The notes under the pieces: generated by a model
Databases searched by the model: none
What the model saw: only the letters and a program-made list of their open reading frames with translations
Told to the model about the DNA's origin: nothing
Translations under genes and position numbers: made by a program
Shown here: piece after piece, positions 42,732-53,440 of the stretch
Layout of the letters: every line of letters begins with the position of its first letter
Position numbering within the stretch: position 1 is the first letter of the stretch
From: Branchipolynoe longqiensis
Taxonomy: Eukaryota > Annelida > Polychaeta > Phyllodocida > Polynoidae
Direction: 5' to 3'
Length of the DNA stretch: 64,000 nt
Assembly: GCA_030323885.1 (NCBI GenBank)
Contig: JASIRB010003059.1
Span: 16,745 to 80,744 of the forward strand

Positions 42732-43295
42732 TTGGGAACTGAACTGGATGGAACTCTAAATGGGAATAAACAACTAAGTAGATTAAATCAGTCACTGGCA
42801 AGGAAACTGAACACCTTCAGAAAAATCAGGGGCTTTATAAGTGAAAAAACAGCTCTTCTTATGTACAAAACAATGATCCTCCCAATAATTGATTATAATG
42901 ACCTAATATATGAACTACTCACAAAACAGCAACAAGAAAAGCTTCAAACAATACAAAATAGGGCACTCAGGACAGTTTACAAAGGCCAAAATCTACACAC
43001 AGAAGAACTACATGCTAAAGCTGGAATGGACAAACTAGACACAAGGCGCAAAAGGCATCTCTTAGGACTCATGTACAATAGAGCCCAAGACACAATGTAT
43101 ACTGACACAAGTATTCACAATACTAGGGCAGCAGATGGCAACCTCTTGAAAATTCCCTATCCAAGGACTAACAAACTCAAAAGAGCACTTATTTATCAGG
43201 GAAGCCAACTCTGGAACAAACTCTCTGCCAAAACCAGGAATGCAACAACCTACCTGCAATTTAAATCTAGATTAAAGGTTGAGTACCCAACATAG
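42732..43295 (+). pseudogene. LINE B C-terminal region
   Basis: 187 codons covering the conserved post-RT region of non-LTR elements: YLGTELDGT start, ALLMYKTMILPIIDYNDLIY, LQTIQNRALRTVYKGQ, and RTNKLKRALIYQGSQLWNKL near the end. Intact as a frame but without an upstream start. Confidence 0.8.
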
Positions 43296-43875
43296 ACATA
43301 CATTAATAAACCTACCTGGATAGACCACAAATGTTGAGAACCGAAATAAATACATAGTCCCAAACCACTCCCTTCCCTCTCCCTCTCTGAAATCCCCCCC
43401 TGGCAAAAAGAGTAAAAGAAATAACAACTACCAAAGTATACCCACCAGCCTATAACACCTGACTAAACCAATAAAACAAATACTACTGACAAAGCTATAG
43501 TTGACCCAAAACAATTTAAATGAGTTGTGCAACCATTATTTGCATAATCCAAAATTCACGACTACCTGTATCAGCAAGTCATGCCCATTATATTAATGTC
43601 TCCTCACAGGTGTGATCATCAAATCACTGATATAGTCTAAAGGTAAATGGTTATTCTCCAGTCTACATGTGCAAAATAAGATCTTCACTATATTTATAAT
43701 GCCTCATTTTAACCTACTACTGTCTATATTGTTCATACCATCGCATCATCTCATCCATAAATAGTTCATAGGCACTATAATTGTTAAGGCCGGAAGACCA
43801 GCGCCTTGGTGCTGAAAAAAGATGTTATTCAACTGGAATAAAAATTTGAAAAAAAAACCCAACAAAAAAACCCCA

Positions 43876-44159
43876 CTGCTAACAGCGCATCGCAACAGGT
43901 GCTAGAAACTGGGAAAGATAGAGACTCGACATATCAACTATGGCTCTTTTCGGCACAGCATAATTTTGAATTGCAAATAAAGCATAAACCTTGTCGAGAT
44001 CTTGTTCTAGCAGACGCACTCAGTAGGTCTTTTGACAATGATAACAATAAAATTGCTGTTAACCAGTTATGTGAGTCGCTAAACCTCAAACAAATTGACA
44101 TCCTGTTTTCACTTGATGTGCTTAAATTTATGATTGACTTAACAGCACCTGGAAGATAG
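43876..44159 (+). pseudogene. YR2 RNase H, second half
   Basis: Continues the RNase H after the LINE: ANSASQQVLETGKDRDS parallels the YR1 sequence DNAASAQALETG, and HKPCRDLVLADALSRSF parallels HKPCAELVPADALSRAH. Ends at a stop just before the recombinase frame. Confidence 0.85.
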
Positions 44160-44165
44160 CAATCT

Positions 44166-45134
44166 TTGTGGCTCTATCTTCCAGGCTACTCGATGATCCA
44201 TTGCCAGAGACTGCTGGATCAATATGCAAGCGCACTCTCCCCGAGAATGTGGAGAAACAAGACCACACACATAAACCACTTCCTGCGGTTCTGCCAACTG
44301 CACAGTGTATCAATATATAATCCATGTGTCTATGAGCTTTTGTCTTTCTTACTATTTTTAAGTGACAGGTTGAAGTCTCCCGGGGCCATCATGAACTACT
44401 TCGGCTCTGTCAGAGTCTGGCTCAGAGGAACTACAGGAAACATGCTAGCATTTGATGCGCATGAGGTCAAGGTAATGAAAAGGGGTCTCTTTAAAAACTC
44501 AACACATAAAGTAACCAAGGCCCCACCTCTCGATCCTATAGCTCTAAAGAATATAATTTGTTTCCTTTCGAACTTAGACCCGATGTGATCATTTCAGTTC
44601 TATTAATCAGCTACTCAACAATGCTACACCAGAGTAATTTAGTTCCTGCCTCTGCATCCACATGGGACAGCCCGCACATACTTAAATTCACGGATGTGAA
44701 GTCAGGAAAAGATAAATTAATAGTTATTGTTCGTTCTACAAAGACTAGATCAGGTTCCGCTTCTCCAATTATCTTCCACCTGCCAGCCCTATCTAATAAT
44801 TACTGTTGTCCCCTGTTTGCGTGGGTCCGATATTCATCCAGACTTGCCCTGCACATAGAGGTGCCTGCTTTCCTACTGCCCGCTGGAACTCCACTCGGGG
44901 CTCCAATATTACTTCGGGCATAACAAATCTCAGCCATAGTCGTCACAGGGTCAGATAAGGGTTATACCCTCCAGAGTATGAGGAGAGGGGCTACACAGGC
45001 CTGCCAGTCTGCCAGTGTAACCATGGAAAATATTATGACTGCTGGCACATGGCAAAGCGGAGCAGTAAAAACTTATCTTGATAAAGCAGTAGTAATCTCA
45101 GCCCCAGCAGCGCTCGCATCTTTGTTGGGTTGAG
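44166..45134 (+). pseudogene. YR2 tyrosine recombinase
   Basis: N-terminal part at 44166-44588 (MWRNKTTHINHFLRFCQLHS, YELLSFLLFLSDRLKSPG). After a frameshift near 44570 the catalytic part continues to 45134, with an in-frame TAA at 44921. Motifs: LLISYSTMLHQSNLVP, RSTKTRSG, TLQSMRRGATQ and GAVKTYLDK (tyrosine). The usual HxxR histidine is Gln here. Broken by one frameshift and one stop. Confidence 0.8.
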
Positions 45135-45388
45135 CACTGCTGTCCTATACTTCCCGTTAACGATAAAGTAATTGGTGTCATACATCTGTGGCTTCACTGG
45201 TATTCCTCTTCATGTGAGCTGCTCACATATTCTTAAATATGTTGTCCTCTTACACGCATGCATCTGTTACTGGATTATCGTTAACATAATATCTAACCGT
45301 TATGCATTACTGATAAACTTACTCTTAGCATTGGTCCTTGTTGGCTGCTCGAGAATAATGACAATTAACTAGATACTAAGCAACCTGC
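45135..45388. other. No gene recognised
   Basis: AT-rich, possibly the 3' untranslated end of YR2. No terminal repeat partner was found. Confidence 0.5.
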
Positions 45389-45404
45389 TGTCTCTCTGAT
45401 TGTT

Positions 45405-46438
45405 TTGTTTGTTGTTGTTTTATGTCCTAGCAACATCTAAGGTCATATCAGGACGGGTACCGACTTGTGACAGTATGCACTCATGGCAATTTTATAGTGC
45501 TGCCCCACTGGGAAATCAGGCCGCCGGCACCATGACCCAATATCCCACTCAGTCACATTATCCTGACACCGAGCTAACCAGCCCTTGCCCTATCCTAATA
45601 ATGCCGAGCACCAGGCTGGGAAGCAACAAGTATAAATTTTTAAGTCATTGGTTTGACTCGACCAGGGGCCGTATGCAGGAGTCAGTGTTAGTGAGGCAAA
45701 ACGGTGTTTGGCGGGAATTCCGGTTTAGCGGCGAAAAATGGTATGCACGAGTCAGTGTTAGGCCTAACACCAAAGGCTTAACCGGTGTTACCTTACCCCT
45801 AACAAATATTAGGCCCAAAATCTATTCAATGCTGTCATATTTAACAGAATTACATACGTAATAAGTGAAATTTGATCAATTTAACCCTAAATTCGAAGCG
45901 TTATTAAGGCTACCGCCGCATTGGCGGCGATATTAATAGTTATATTTTCGAATCGACGAACGTAAAGTAAACAAATCGCCACCGCCGCCGCTTTCCATAC
46001 TGGCGGCGGCGGCGGTTTGTTTACTGTACGTTCTTCGATTCGAAAATATAACTATTAATATCGCCGCCAATGCGGCGGTAGCCTTAATAACGCTTCAAAT
46101 TTAGGGTTAATTTGAATAAATTTCACTTATTGCGTATCTAATTCTGTTAAATATGGTCGCATTGAATAGATTTAAGCCTAATATATGGGTACAGACGCAG
46201 AGGGATTTCCCAAATCTATAAATATATTCACGTTTAGCTATAATGAAAGTGTTACGCGCTCCTGCATACCACTTGACACAGTTCCCGACGTCGGTGATAG
46301 CTAAACGGTAGCAGGCTTTAACACCAAACCCCGCTAACACTGACTCCTGCATATGGGCCCTGGAACCGAACTCGCAAACTCCTGATCTTCCGCACGCGAG
46401 GCCTGTGCTCTACCGATTCGGCCACCGTGCCCTGTCTG
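45405..46438 (-). mobile_element. SINE1 host copy with 16-bp TSD, interrupted
   Basis: A reversed SINE1 (tail at 45405, head with GCTCTACCGATTCGGCCACC ending at 46438), flanked by TGTCTCTCTGATTGTT at 45389-45404 and 46439-46454. A 692-bp palindromic element splits it at the CGACCAGG of the B-box region. Confidence 0.9.
45667..46358. mobile_element. Palindromic element with CCWGG target duplication
   Basis: 692 bp with ends GGCCGTATGCAGGAGTCAGT and its near reverse complement, flanked by CCAGG and CCTGG (45662-45666, 46359-46363). This matches a 5-bp CCWGG duplication at a site present once in other SINE1 copies. The central ~380 bp (about 45805-46185) form two ~190-bp near-identical inverted arms centred on CCGCCGCC. 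The left flank repeats GGTGTTA/TAACACC words. No coding capacity. Confidence 0.85.
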
Positions 46439-46454
46439 TGTCTCTCTGATTGTT

Positions 46455-46980
46455 GGACTATGTATTTTGAACCTCATTTCAATAACACAATGTAATACTA
46501 GTTAAGAATGGTCCCTGCCGGCCACTTGATCTATACTCTTCTCTGTTATGTGGTTGGTCAACAATGTTGTTCGATTGCCACCCGGTTAACGCATATCACG
46601 ATTGTTAAGTTGGTCCATGTCAGCCGATCGATTTATGCACTAATAGGTTTCCTTGAAGCCCTGACTTATTTTATTAATTAAAAAATATAATATATAAATT
46701 TACATCTTGTGTCTTGTTTGTCCGACTGTGGTGTATTATAGTGAGAAGCTGTGAGTTGCAGCTCAAAAGCTAGATACAGTAATTAGACCCTAATAAGAAC
46801 TACACATAGGTCTTCCTTGACAGTTGAAACATCAAAATATCATGACAACACACTGCCACATCCCACTAATACCAACCAGAGCAAATGTCACCCACACCCA
46901 TTCTTTATCCAGAACAAGAAACGCACATCACTATTTATACACTACATGTATGACCGAGTGAACTTGTTTCCTCAAAGGCG
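46455..46980. other. No gene recognised
   Basis: AT-rich spacer without ORF or recognised repeat. Confidence 0.5.
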
Positions 46981-47815
46981 AGTGGGACGTAGCTCAGGCG
47001 GTAGCGTGTCCACCTGTGGAGGTGTGGGTCATCCGATCGATCCTGCTCAATGAGTCCATTTGCAGTTTGGGCTATTTTCCTTCCCAACCAGTTGTAGGGT
47101 TGCGTGTTCGAGTCTGTGGCTATGTAGGCAGGCTAAGATGAAAAACAATACAGAAGGAGAGAAAGTGAAGCAAAGTGAGAGAGTCCAAGCCTCTCTGGTT
47201 TATTATATTCAGTACATGGGTTCATTGTAGAGTATCACCCCCACCCTTTTCCCCCAATGAGAAACAAGCATTCTTGGCTCTACCAATAGGAATCAAGCAT
47301 TCCTGGTCCCCATGGCTACCAGTGGTCTGCCCACCACCACCAAGCTGTGTGGCCCCTCTGGCCACCACCAGCCTTGAACCTTGACCCTGAGTGTGGTGAT
47401 CCTACCCAGTGGAGGGGGAGGGGGTAAGCCTTGAGTGCCCCTTACACACAGCCAAGCCAGCACCACTATGTCTATTTACATTCCACTCAGGCACCACCAG
47501 CACTCACATATATATACATACATGTCCCTGGTCACGTATACCCTTTTCGTAATAGAACTTTTGCATTCCCCCTATCGTTGAAAATCAGAATATTTTACAG
47601 TGATCCACAACTGTTTCATCAAAGGCTGTGGTATGTGCTGTCCTGTTTGTGGGAAAGTGCATATACAAGCCCCTTGCTGCTTAGCCTAGCCTTTGTAGCG
47701 GCAGTGAGTTTCGTCCAAAGAAATATGTTAGAATGACTATATGTTTGACATCCACTAGCTGATGATAAAAATCAATGTGCTCTACAGGCGTCATTAAGTA
47801 AAACAAGCTTGACGT
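46981..47815 (+). mobile_element. SINE2 host copy, interrupted
   Basis: Head GACGTAGCTCAGGCGGTAGC and CGATCGATCC (B box), body and 3' end (GGCGTCATTAAGTAAAACAAG) match the SINE2 at 10.1 kb. A 507-bp insertion lies within the AACCAGT..GATCC block. Confidence 0.85.
47093..47599. mobile_element. Solo-LTR-like element, second copy
   Basis: Reverse complement of the 23.2-23.7 kb element: starts TGTAGGGTTGCG, includes ACTCTCTCACTTTGCTTCAC in reverse, and ends GAATATTTTACA. The target duplication is unclear (GT only). Confidence 0.8.
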
Positions 47816-47904
47816 TTTTTTTTGGTTCATCGCCGTGAATATGGCCTATGCTGCCGACACGGCGTGAAGCAACCACCAATCAATCAATTTTTTGGTTCAT
47901 CAAT

Positions 47905-48335
47905 AACACACGGTAGAGCACGTAGTAGTAATTTATTGCATTCAGGTTACACGCGATGTAGCATAAAAATGGTGGTGGTGATGGGTGGTGATGATGGTGA
48001 GTAGGGTCATGAGAGGGTGGTATGCTATTATAATATGTTATATAACAAAAATTAAAGCACTTATGAAACATGTCACCGATGCCTGGTGAACATAGTACAG
48101 GAATCCCCGCTATCCGATGGACAGTTCCTTCCTGGTGGACGTCCAGGTTTAACGGACCTGGTGGTTTCAATCCATGCAGCGCCATTGTCCTCCCTTAACA
48201 TCTGACACCATGTAAAGGATGTATCGACACCATGAGTTCTGTTATGTAACTGACTTTTATTTACCTTCCTTCCTTATGACGTCACCCGGTATTACAGTGG
48301 GGGTGTTCGGATACTTACATATCTTACATGTAGCA
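47905..48335 (-). mobile_element. 5' fragment of a fourth Ty3 element
   Basis: On the minus strand: LTR-like sequence ending ATCCTTTACA (right edge ~48208), then TGGTGTCAGATG (primer-binding site), then a gag start at 48185 (MALHGLKPPGPLNL). The MALxGLK start matches copy 1. Homology fades after about 30 codons, so this is a truncated 5' end. CCGGATAGCGGGG follows. Confidence 0.7.
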
Positions 48336-48489
48336 TCCGCTTGTAATATAACTGGAAGCCCGACCGTCAGAGCCCCAGATATACCACTTACTCTTCCCAG
48401 ATGCGTTCTGACAACTGTCTGTCAGTTCACACCTGATGCCCCTCTTCAACAAACTCACCTGTAATATATCTACTGTATCTCCCATGAGG

Positions 48490-49348
48490 CAGAAAGGGAA
48501 GACAAGTCACGCAAGATTGACAGTGAAGAAGTTGTGCTTTATTGGCATCAACTCCTGTTCACCTACTAGTGACCTATCACCCTGACCCCTTACCTTCTGT
48601 CCACACAGAGCCTCATTACTCTCTTTAGTATGTATATTAATCAGTGCCTACAGCCCATTGAACTGGAGTCCCATGGTTGTTGCACACAGCTCAGTTTGTA
48701 TATGAAAGGTGGAGCATCAGACAGAGTGTCTGGGTTCCTGCCCAAGAGAAGAGTGTGTCTCACTCAAGAGTCAGGAGTAGAGTGTTCACCTCAAGAGTTC
48801 ATCCAGAAGTTAGTTCTAGTAGTGCCTGTAGCCGCATATAGGTCAGAGTGTCTAGAATAATCAATATCAAAATGAGGCTTGTGTGGTCAGGTGGGGCAAA
48901 GGGGTGCAGGTGACGGGCCTCCCACAGCCAGCCAATCAGGCACCCTCCACAGCCTGGTAGGCGACGCCCCCAATATGGGCAGCTGTCACTCAACCCAGCT
49001 GTAGGTGGTGTCCCTAATGTATGCAGAGTGGCTGGTATGCTTGCCCACCCTGTGGTAACAGGTAGTTGCAGACAGTTACAATAAATATATATATTAAAAA
49101 TGTCCTTCTTACTGGTGCATAGAGGGAACATTTCACCAAACATTAACTGTCTCTTATATAGGAACATCTCATCATAATCTCAGGCACTATGTATTAACAC
49201 ATATTTCACATAGCCTGATATGTCACACAGCGAGTGGGGCACCCAATGCTTTTTTATTACATAAACTTGGTCCCCACTCAGTCGCCTGAGAATAATAATG
49301 CTCTCTGCCAATATATAATTCTGAACCAAAAATCTGTATATTTTTACA
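48490..49348 (-). repeat. ~0.85-kb LTR-like repeat A
   Basis: On the minus strand it starts TGTAAAAATATACAG and ends near ACTTGTCTTCCCTTTCT, with AATAAAGCACAACTTC close to the end as a plausible poly(A) signal. Three copies exist (A, B, C). Copy A is uninterrupted and shows the empty site for the MITE in copy C at about 49014-49020 (GTCCCTAATGTATGCAG). Confidence 0.75.
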
Positions 49349-49429
49349 CGCTGTAAGTTGCAAATGCCGGGTTTAATGCCTGATGGATACTTGCGCAGTG
49401 CTGCCTCTGGAGCCACCGATACATGCCTA

Positions 49430-49745
49430 CAGGCCGCGTCCTGATTCCCGATTAAAAAAACAACAACTACACTAACGAATAGCCGTTATGGATCTCATAG
49501 GGGTAAAAAAGAGCATCGCTGATCCCCGATCAAGGAAATTGTATCCTTGCTATCGTATCGATATGATAGCCGCCGGGCATGATTTCGGCGGCTCCGATTC
49601 CCGATCAAATAGGACTCCACCCATCGTGACGACTGCCGATCGCTGGGACATGGATGCGCTATTCCAGAATCCCCGATTAAAGTGGTGGTGGTGGGGGGAA
49701 GTCGATCCTGCAATCGGGCGATGTCCACCAGGCATTACATTTGAA
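49430..49745. repeat. Possible word-array element (CCCGATYAA)
   Basis: The phrases GATTCCCGATTAAA, GATCCCCGATCAAGG, GATTCCCGATCAAAT and ATCCCCGATTAAAG recur, with GATATGATAGCCGCC / GGCGGC between. It looks like another short-word element, but clear terminal repeats were not found. Confidence 0.4.
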
Positions 49746-49799
49746 GCTTCATGACACGTGACTGTCAGTGCCAGAGGGTGATGAACTCCTGCCAGGGAG

Positions 49800-50075
49800 C
49801 GCCAACCAGCCCGTGAAGCTCTTCTTTTCATTGCAAATGGCTGCACCCATTTGCAATGAAAAGAAGAGCTCTGATTGGTGCAGCCATTTGCAATGAAAAG
49901 AAGAGCTCTGATTGGCTGAAACCACTCAATTCGGGGCGCTTTTTATCTCATGTCTGAAAAGGTAGATGTCTCTGAGACGACTCGGAGGCGCACCCTGAAC
50001 GCAAATAAGCCAAATAGATGTCTCGGAGCCGTCTCGGAGTCGACTCCGAGGCGTACCCTGAATGCGGCCCTGGTT
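49800..50075. repeat. Composite foldback element, second copy
   Basis: Three CCAAT-type arms (GAGCTCTTCTTTTCATTGCA and TGCAATGAAAAGAAGAGCTC pairs, GATTGG) are followed by a GAGACGACTCGGAGGCGCAC / CCGAGGCGTACCCTGAATGC array. Matches the composite at 15.2-15.5 kb in order and sequence. Confidence 0.7.
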
Positions 50076-50109
50076 ACAATGTACCTGAGGCAGTTTGGTA
50101 ATGCTTACG

Positions 50110-50346
50110 TCAGACATGGGGCCGATTCCAAAAATATGATTCTGATTCCAATCCGATTCCGCCCACTTTTAGAAAATATGATTCTGATTCCAATTCCGAT
50201 TGCACACTTTGCTAGAAAATATGATTCCGATTCCAATTTTTAAAAGAAAACAAGATTCTGATTCCAATTCCGATTCCACTGTTTAAAATGAAAAAGATTC
50301 CATTTTTAGAGCATGTGATTCCAATTATGGGCATGTGATTCCAATT
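50110..50346 (+). repeat. Degenerate GATTCCAATTCCGATTC minisatellite
   Basis: Irregular tandem units of roughly 45-60 bp, each containing ATATGATTCTGATTCCAAT and variants, decaying to GCATGTGATTCCAATTAT repeats at the 3' end. Confidence 0.8.
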
Positions 50347-50349
50347 ATA

Positions 50350-50860
50350 AGTATATTATACTACTATGCGGTCATATATTATAATAATTACTATTGCTTA
50401 TCAATTGATACTGATAATGATATGTTATATAACATTATTTATTTTGATCATTTGTTTCACAAAATGACAGAAATAACATTAACAGTATTTGTTCACTTCC
50501 ATTTTATTATATATGCACAATGATATCCAATGATATTAAAATAATAACAACATTTTTGACTGGTGCTTGGGACATGTCCCTGGCACACACTGACCCACGA
50601 GTACTTGAAAATGGAGGGAGGTGACGAGCACACAGCGTGTCACCACACCCTCCATCCTACACTAGGTCGTCTTTTCCTCGAATTTCCCCTATTGCATGCA
50701 CGGACCCGTCCCTGCTAGGGAGGTACAGTCCCGTGCGATTACGCGAGCAGGCCAAGTAGCTAGCTTGCCTATGGCTCACAGAGCCCGATGGGTCAGGTTT
50801 CAAGCTCCAGCAGTTCTGAGCGACTCCCACTCCATTTCATAACTACTGTGGCCAATTCTG
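50350..50860. other. No gene recognised
   Basis: AT-rich (50350-50550), then a GC-richer stretch with no open frame; it may be decayed env 3' sequence. Confidence 0.4.
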
Positions 50861-50865
50861 ACCGG

Positions 50866-51616
50866 TTAATTATGCTGAAATGAGGAAAAGCATCCCGTGA
50901 GCATGCCTCGCTCCAGCTGCATCTCCATGTGGTGGTGAAGGGCCCGTTTGGATATGTAATCGTCCACCACGCTCTCCATTTCTTCCACTGCCAGCTTCCC
51001 GTGCTGCAGCAGCAGCAGCAGATCGTTGGAGGTGGCCGTCATGTCTTCTGCTTTGTCCTGGGCTAAGGTCAGCATTCTCTCTACCCCTGAAATATGCTCC
51101 ACTAATTGCAGCTGTATATTACGGGACCGATTCATGATAGAAAGCATGTGCTCTTGGTTTTGCTTCAGGTCCTGTGTTTGGAGGCTGTTTGAGGTAAGAA
51201 GAGCCTGTTGGACCTTGTTTAATTGTGCTTGACTAACCGTGCCAAACAGCCAGGATTGCGCTACCCCAACTGCATCAACCAGTCCCCGTCTAGGTCGTTT
51301 TGCCACCACCTGTTGAACTTCAACGGGATCCTGCTCCAACCTAGCCTGTAGGACACTCAGTTTCATGTTCCAATGATGAATATTATCATACCACTTGTTC
51401 TTTGTCAATTTATCTACATGGTCCCGCACTTGTGAGAACCAGTTCTCCACAGGTGGCCGGTTTGGGGGTGTGATTAATACCACCAGCTGCCACACAGCTG
51501 ACACCATCCTCACCTTGGCCTCTGACTAGGACACCATTCTTAGAAAAGAGGTCGGTGCTGCTCCCCTGAGGCAGACAGCACCAAATGACGCCTATGTGCC
51601 AATACAGCGACCACAT
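50866..51616 (-). pseudogene. Retroviral-type env/fusion glycoprotein remnant
   Basis: Two overlapping frames. 51410-51616 begins with a hydrophobic, signal-like N-terminus (MWSLYWHIGVIWCC), then Cys residues and an N-glycosylation site (NHT). The 215-codon frame at 50866-51513 holds a basic cleavage-like site (KRPRR) followed by GLVDAVG and WLFGTV, then a long helical region (QDLKQNQEHMLSIMNRSRNI). This layout resembles the furin site, fusion peptide and heptad helix of baculovirus F / errantivirus-type envelope proteins. No transmembrane anchor follows and a frameshift separates the two parts, so it is a truncated, non-functional relic. Homology is inferred by pattern only. Confidence 0.5.
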
Positions 51617-52825
51617 AGTAGAAATTGACAGAATATATAAAATGCAGTTTCAGGTGATAACTTTAAAGGAAATTGTGTACTGTTGCACTATGTTAATATT
51701 GAGAACTGGGCAGACCCTATTATCAGCCCCACCACTGCTATATTCGACGAATACATGGTACCTGATGAAAAATCAAAAATGCTGCAATTAATCTGGAAAA
51801 CTCCTAAATGCAATATAATTGTACCCTGGAGCTTCCTGAATCGATAAAAACTCAATCTTGGTCTAAAAACACACCTTAGCTTCCAGAAACGAGCAAAAAC
51901 AAAACCAAAACCAAAAAAATCAATTGTTGATGGAGAACACCACACAATGTCTGTGTAATGTATATAAGCACATTCTCAATGTTTTTGGTCCAGCCAACAA
52001 CCTATATATACATGCTAATCCTGAATATATATATATATATAATAATAGAAATACCACAGTCTAACGCCTCCTCCTCCTGATGCGTCCGAAGAACAGCTCC
52101 ACGCATGCATGTGGTGAGTCTGGTCTTCTCGCGGGTGTGTGATCGCAACACACATGTGGGAGGATCGTCACAGCTGACTGGTGTTGGGCGTTTGACTGCA
52201 CCGGTCACTGTGCTGCGGTAGTCCGCCTACCAGGTCACGACCAGGCGTTCACGGTCCCGGGTTGCATCACTGCCCACCACGCATTGCTGGGCACTGCATC
52301 AGCATCCTGCATGTGGGTAATGACCTCCTCAATTGGCCCTCCGGCATGGTTACACCGGCGTGCCGGGTCGACCATCATCCTGGGCTGGCCCCGTCGTGCT
52401 TCATCACCTGTTCGGGACCCTGAGGAACAAAAGACAGGCGAGACACGCAAGTACCGCTAGCTGCCCCCCTGACCATCATCCCCCCATTACTTTGCCCAAT
52501 TATCCCATCACTACCTCTGCCACCTTTACTTCCCTGCTTAGGTATGCCGTTAGTGTCACCTGCAGCATACCTGCCATCATTACCCTGGCCACCTCGGCCT
52601 GCACCCTGTATACCGTTAGTGTCACAGTCGCCTTTTATGGCCCCCATTGTGCCTGGCGTGGCCCGCGTCCCCCGCCTCATTATGGCCTACAAGTGGGGAA
52701 CTTTATGTACATTGGTAGGGACCAATTGCTGTTACTGTTATCCCTCACCTGTATATTGGCCCTTCCTCGTGTCAGCATCGCATGTGTGCTCGGCATGCCA
52801 GCCCCATTGCACCCATCACGGAAAT
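51617..52825 (-). other. Internal region between pol and env remnants
   Basis: Overlapping ORFs on both strands; none is recognisable. A phrase TATRCCGTTAGTGTCAC occurs twice (52542-52558, 52608-52624), marking a short internal duplication of about 66 bp. A (TA)n tract lies near 52030. Confidence 0.4.
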
Positions 52826-53431
52826 CTAGTAGACCTGGTAATTGCCCTTGTAATTGCCATCCTGGCAATTGGCAGTTCCCATCCCAATCAAAGTGATCGT
52901 AGTTGTGCACACCTGGGCTGTCCCATGGCTCTCCATCCACCACCCCCTCGCGGGTGGGACGCCGTGGTGGCATGTCCACCCGATGTCTTTTACAGCCCTC
53001 TTTTGCTGTAATTGCTGCTTTTTTCTCTGTCCCCGGGTCAGCCTGGAGTTTACTACGTCCCACTCCATCTCCCCATCGGCTAATTTCACCTGATCCTGGT
53101 TTACCACCCTCTTGCAGTTCCCAGAACCCACCATGAACCCAGGGTCAAGCTGCTTGTCCAATGGACCTGGTTAATTAACCAGCAGTAAGACAGCATCCCC
53201 TACAACCAGATGCACCGCATTAGCCCTGCTAATTGCCCTGGCTGTATTATACTGCCTACTTATGGCCCTGTTTCTCACCGCCTCCTGCAGTGAGTCTGCT
53301 AGTTCATCGATCCGCCTGGCTGCATCCGATGTTATCTCACCAGTCTCCCTGTATAGCAGCTGGGACTGTGGCTTATTTGGGTGCCTGCCAAACTGCACCC
53401 AGGCATGTGCATCTATATTCCAATAATGCAT
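52826..53431 (-). pseudogene. Integrase C-terminal remnant of the deleted LTR element
   Basis: 53171-53431 encodes WNIDAHAWVQFGRHPNKPQS, then RNRAISRQYNTARAISRANA and VHLVVGDAVLLLVN, like the end of the integrase core and start of its C-terminal domain in Ty3-type elements. After a stop, LDPGFMVGSGN and RVVNQDQVKLAD (53.1 kb) resemble the rest of that domain. The catalytic core is missing. Confidence 0.5.
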
Positions 53432-53440
53432 CCCTCTATG

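Larger units (their letters stand above)
41479..43875 (+). mobile_element. 5'-truncated LINE (copy B) inside YR2 RNase H
   Basis: Non-LTR retrotransposon of a CR1/Jockey-like type. It lacks the endonuclease and carries the RT in fragments plus the C-terminal region and an A-rich tail (AATAAAAATTTGAAAAAAAA before 43860). It splits YR2 between KVVVN and the conserved A-S-x-Q helix. It resembles the minus-strand LINE at 60-61 kb (IAVYIDLKKAFDT versus IAVYLDFKK) and is a different family from the 56-59 kb LINE. Confidence 0.85.
35628..45134 (+). mobile_element. Second YR retrotransposon (YR2), interrupted twice
   Basis: Plus-strand pieces of one YR element are collinear: ORF1 start (35628-35871), RT (40311-41184), RNase H first half (41283-41479), RNase H second half (43876-44159) and recombinase (44166-45134). 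Between them sit Ty3 copy 3 and a LINE. The RNase H halves match YR1 residue by residue across the LINE, which proves continuity. Terminal repeats were not identified. Confidence 0.85.
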
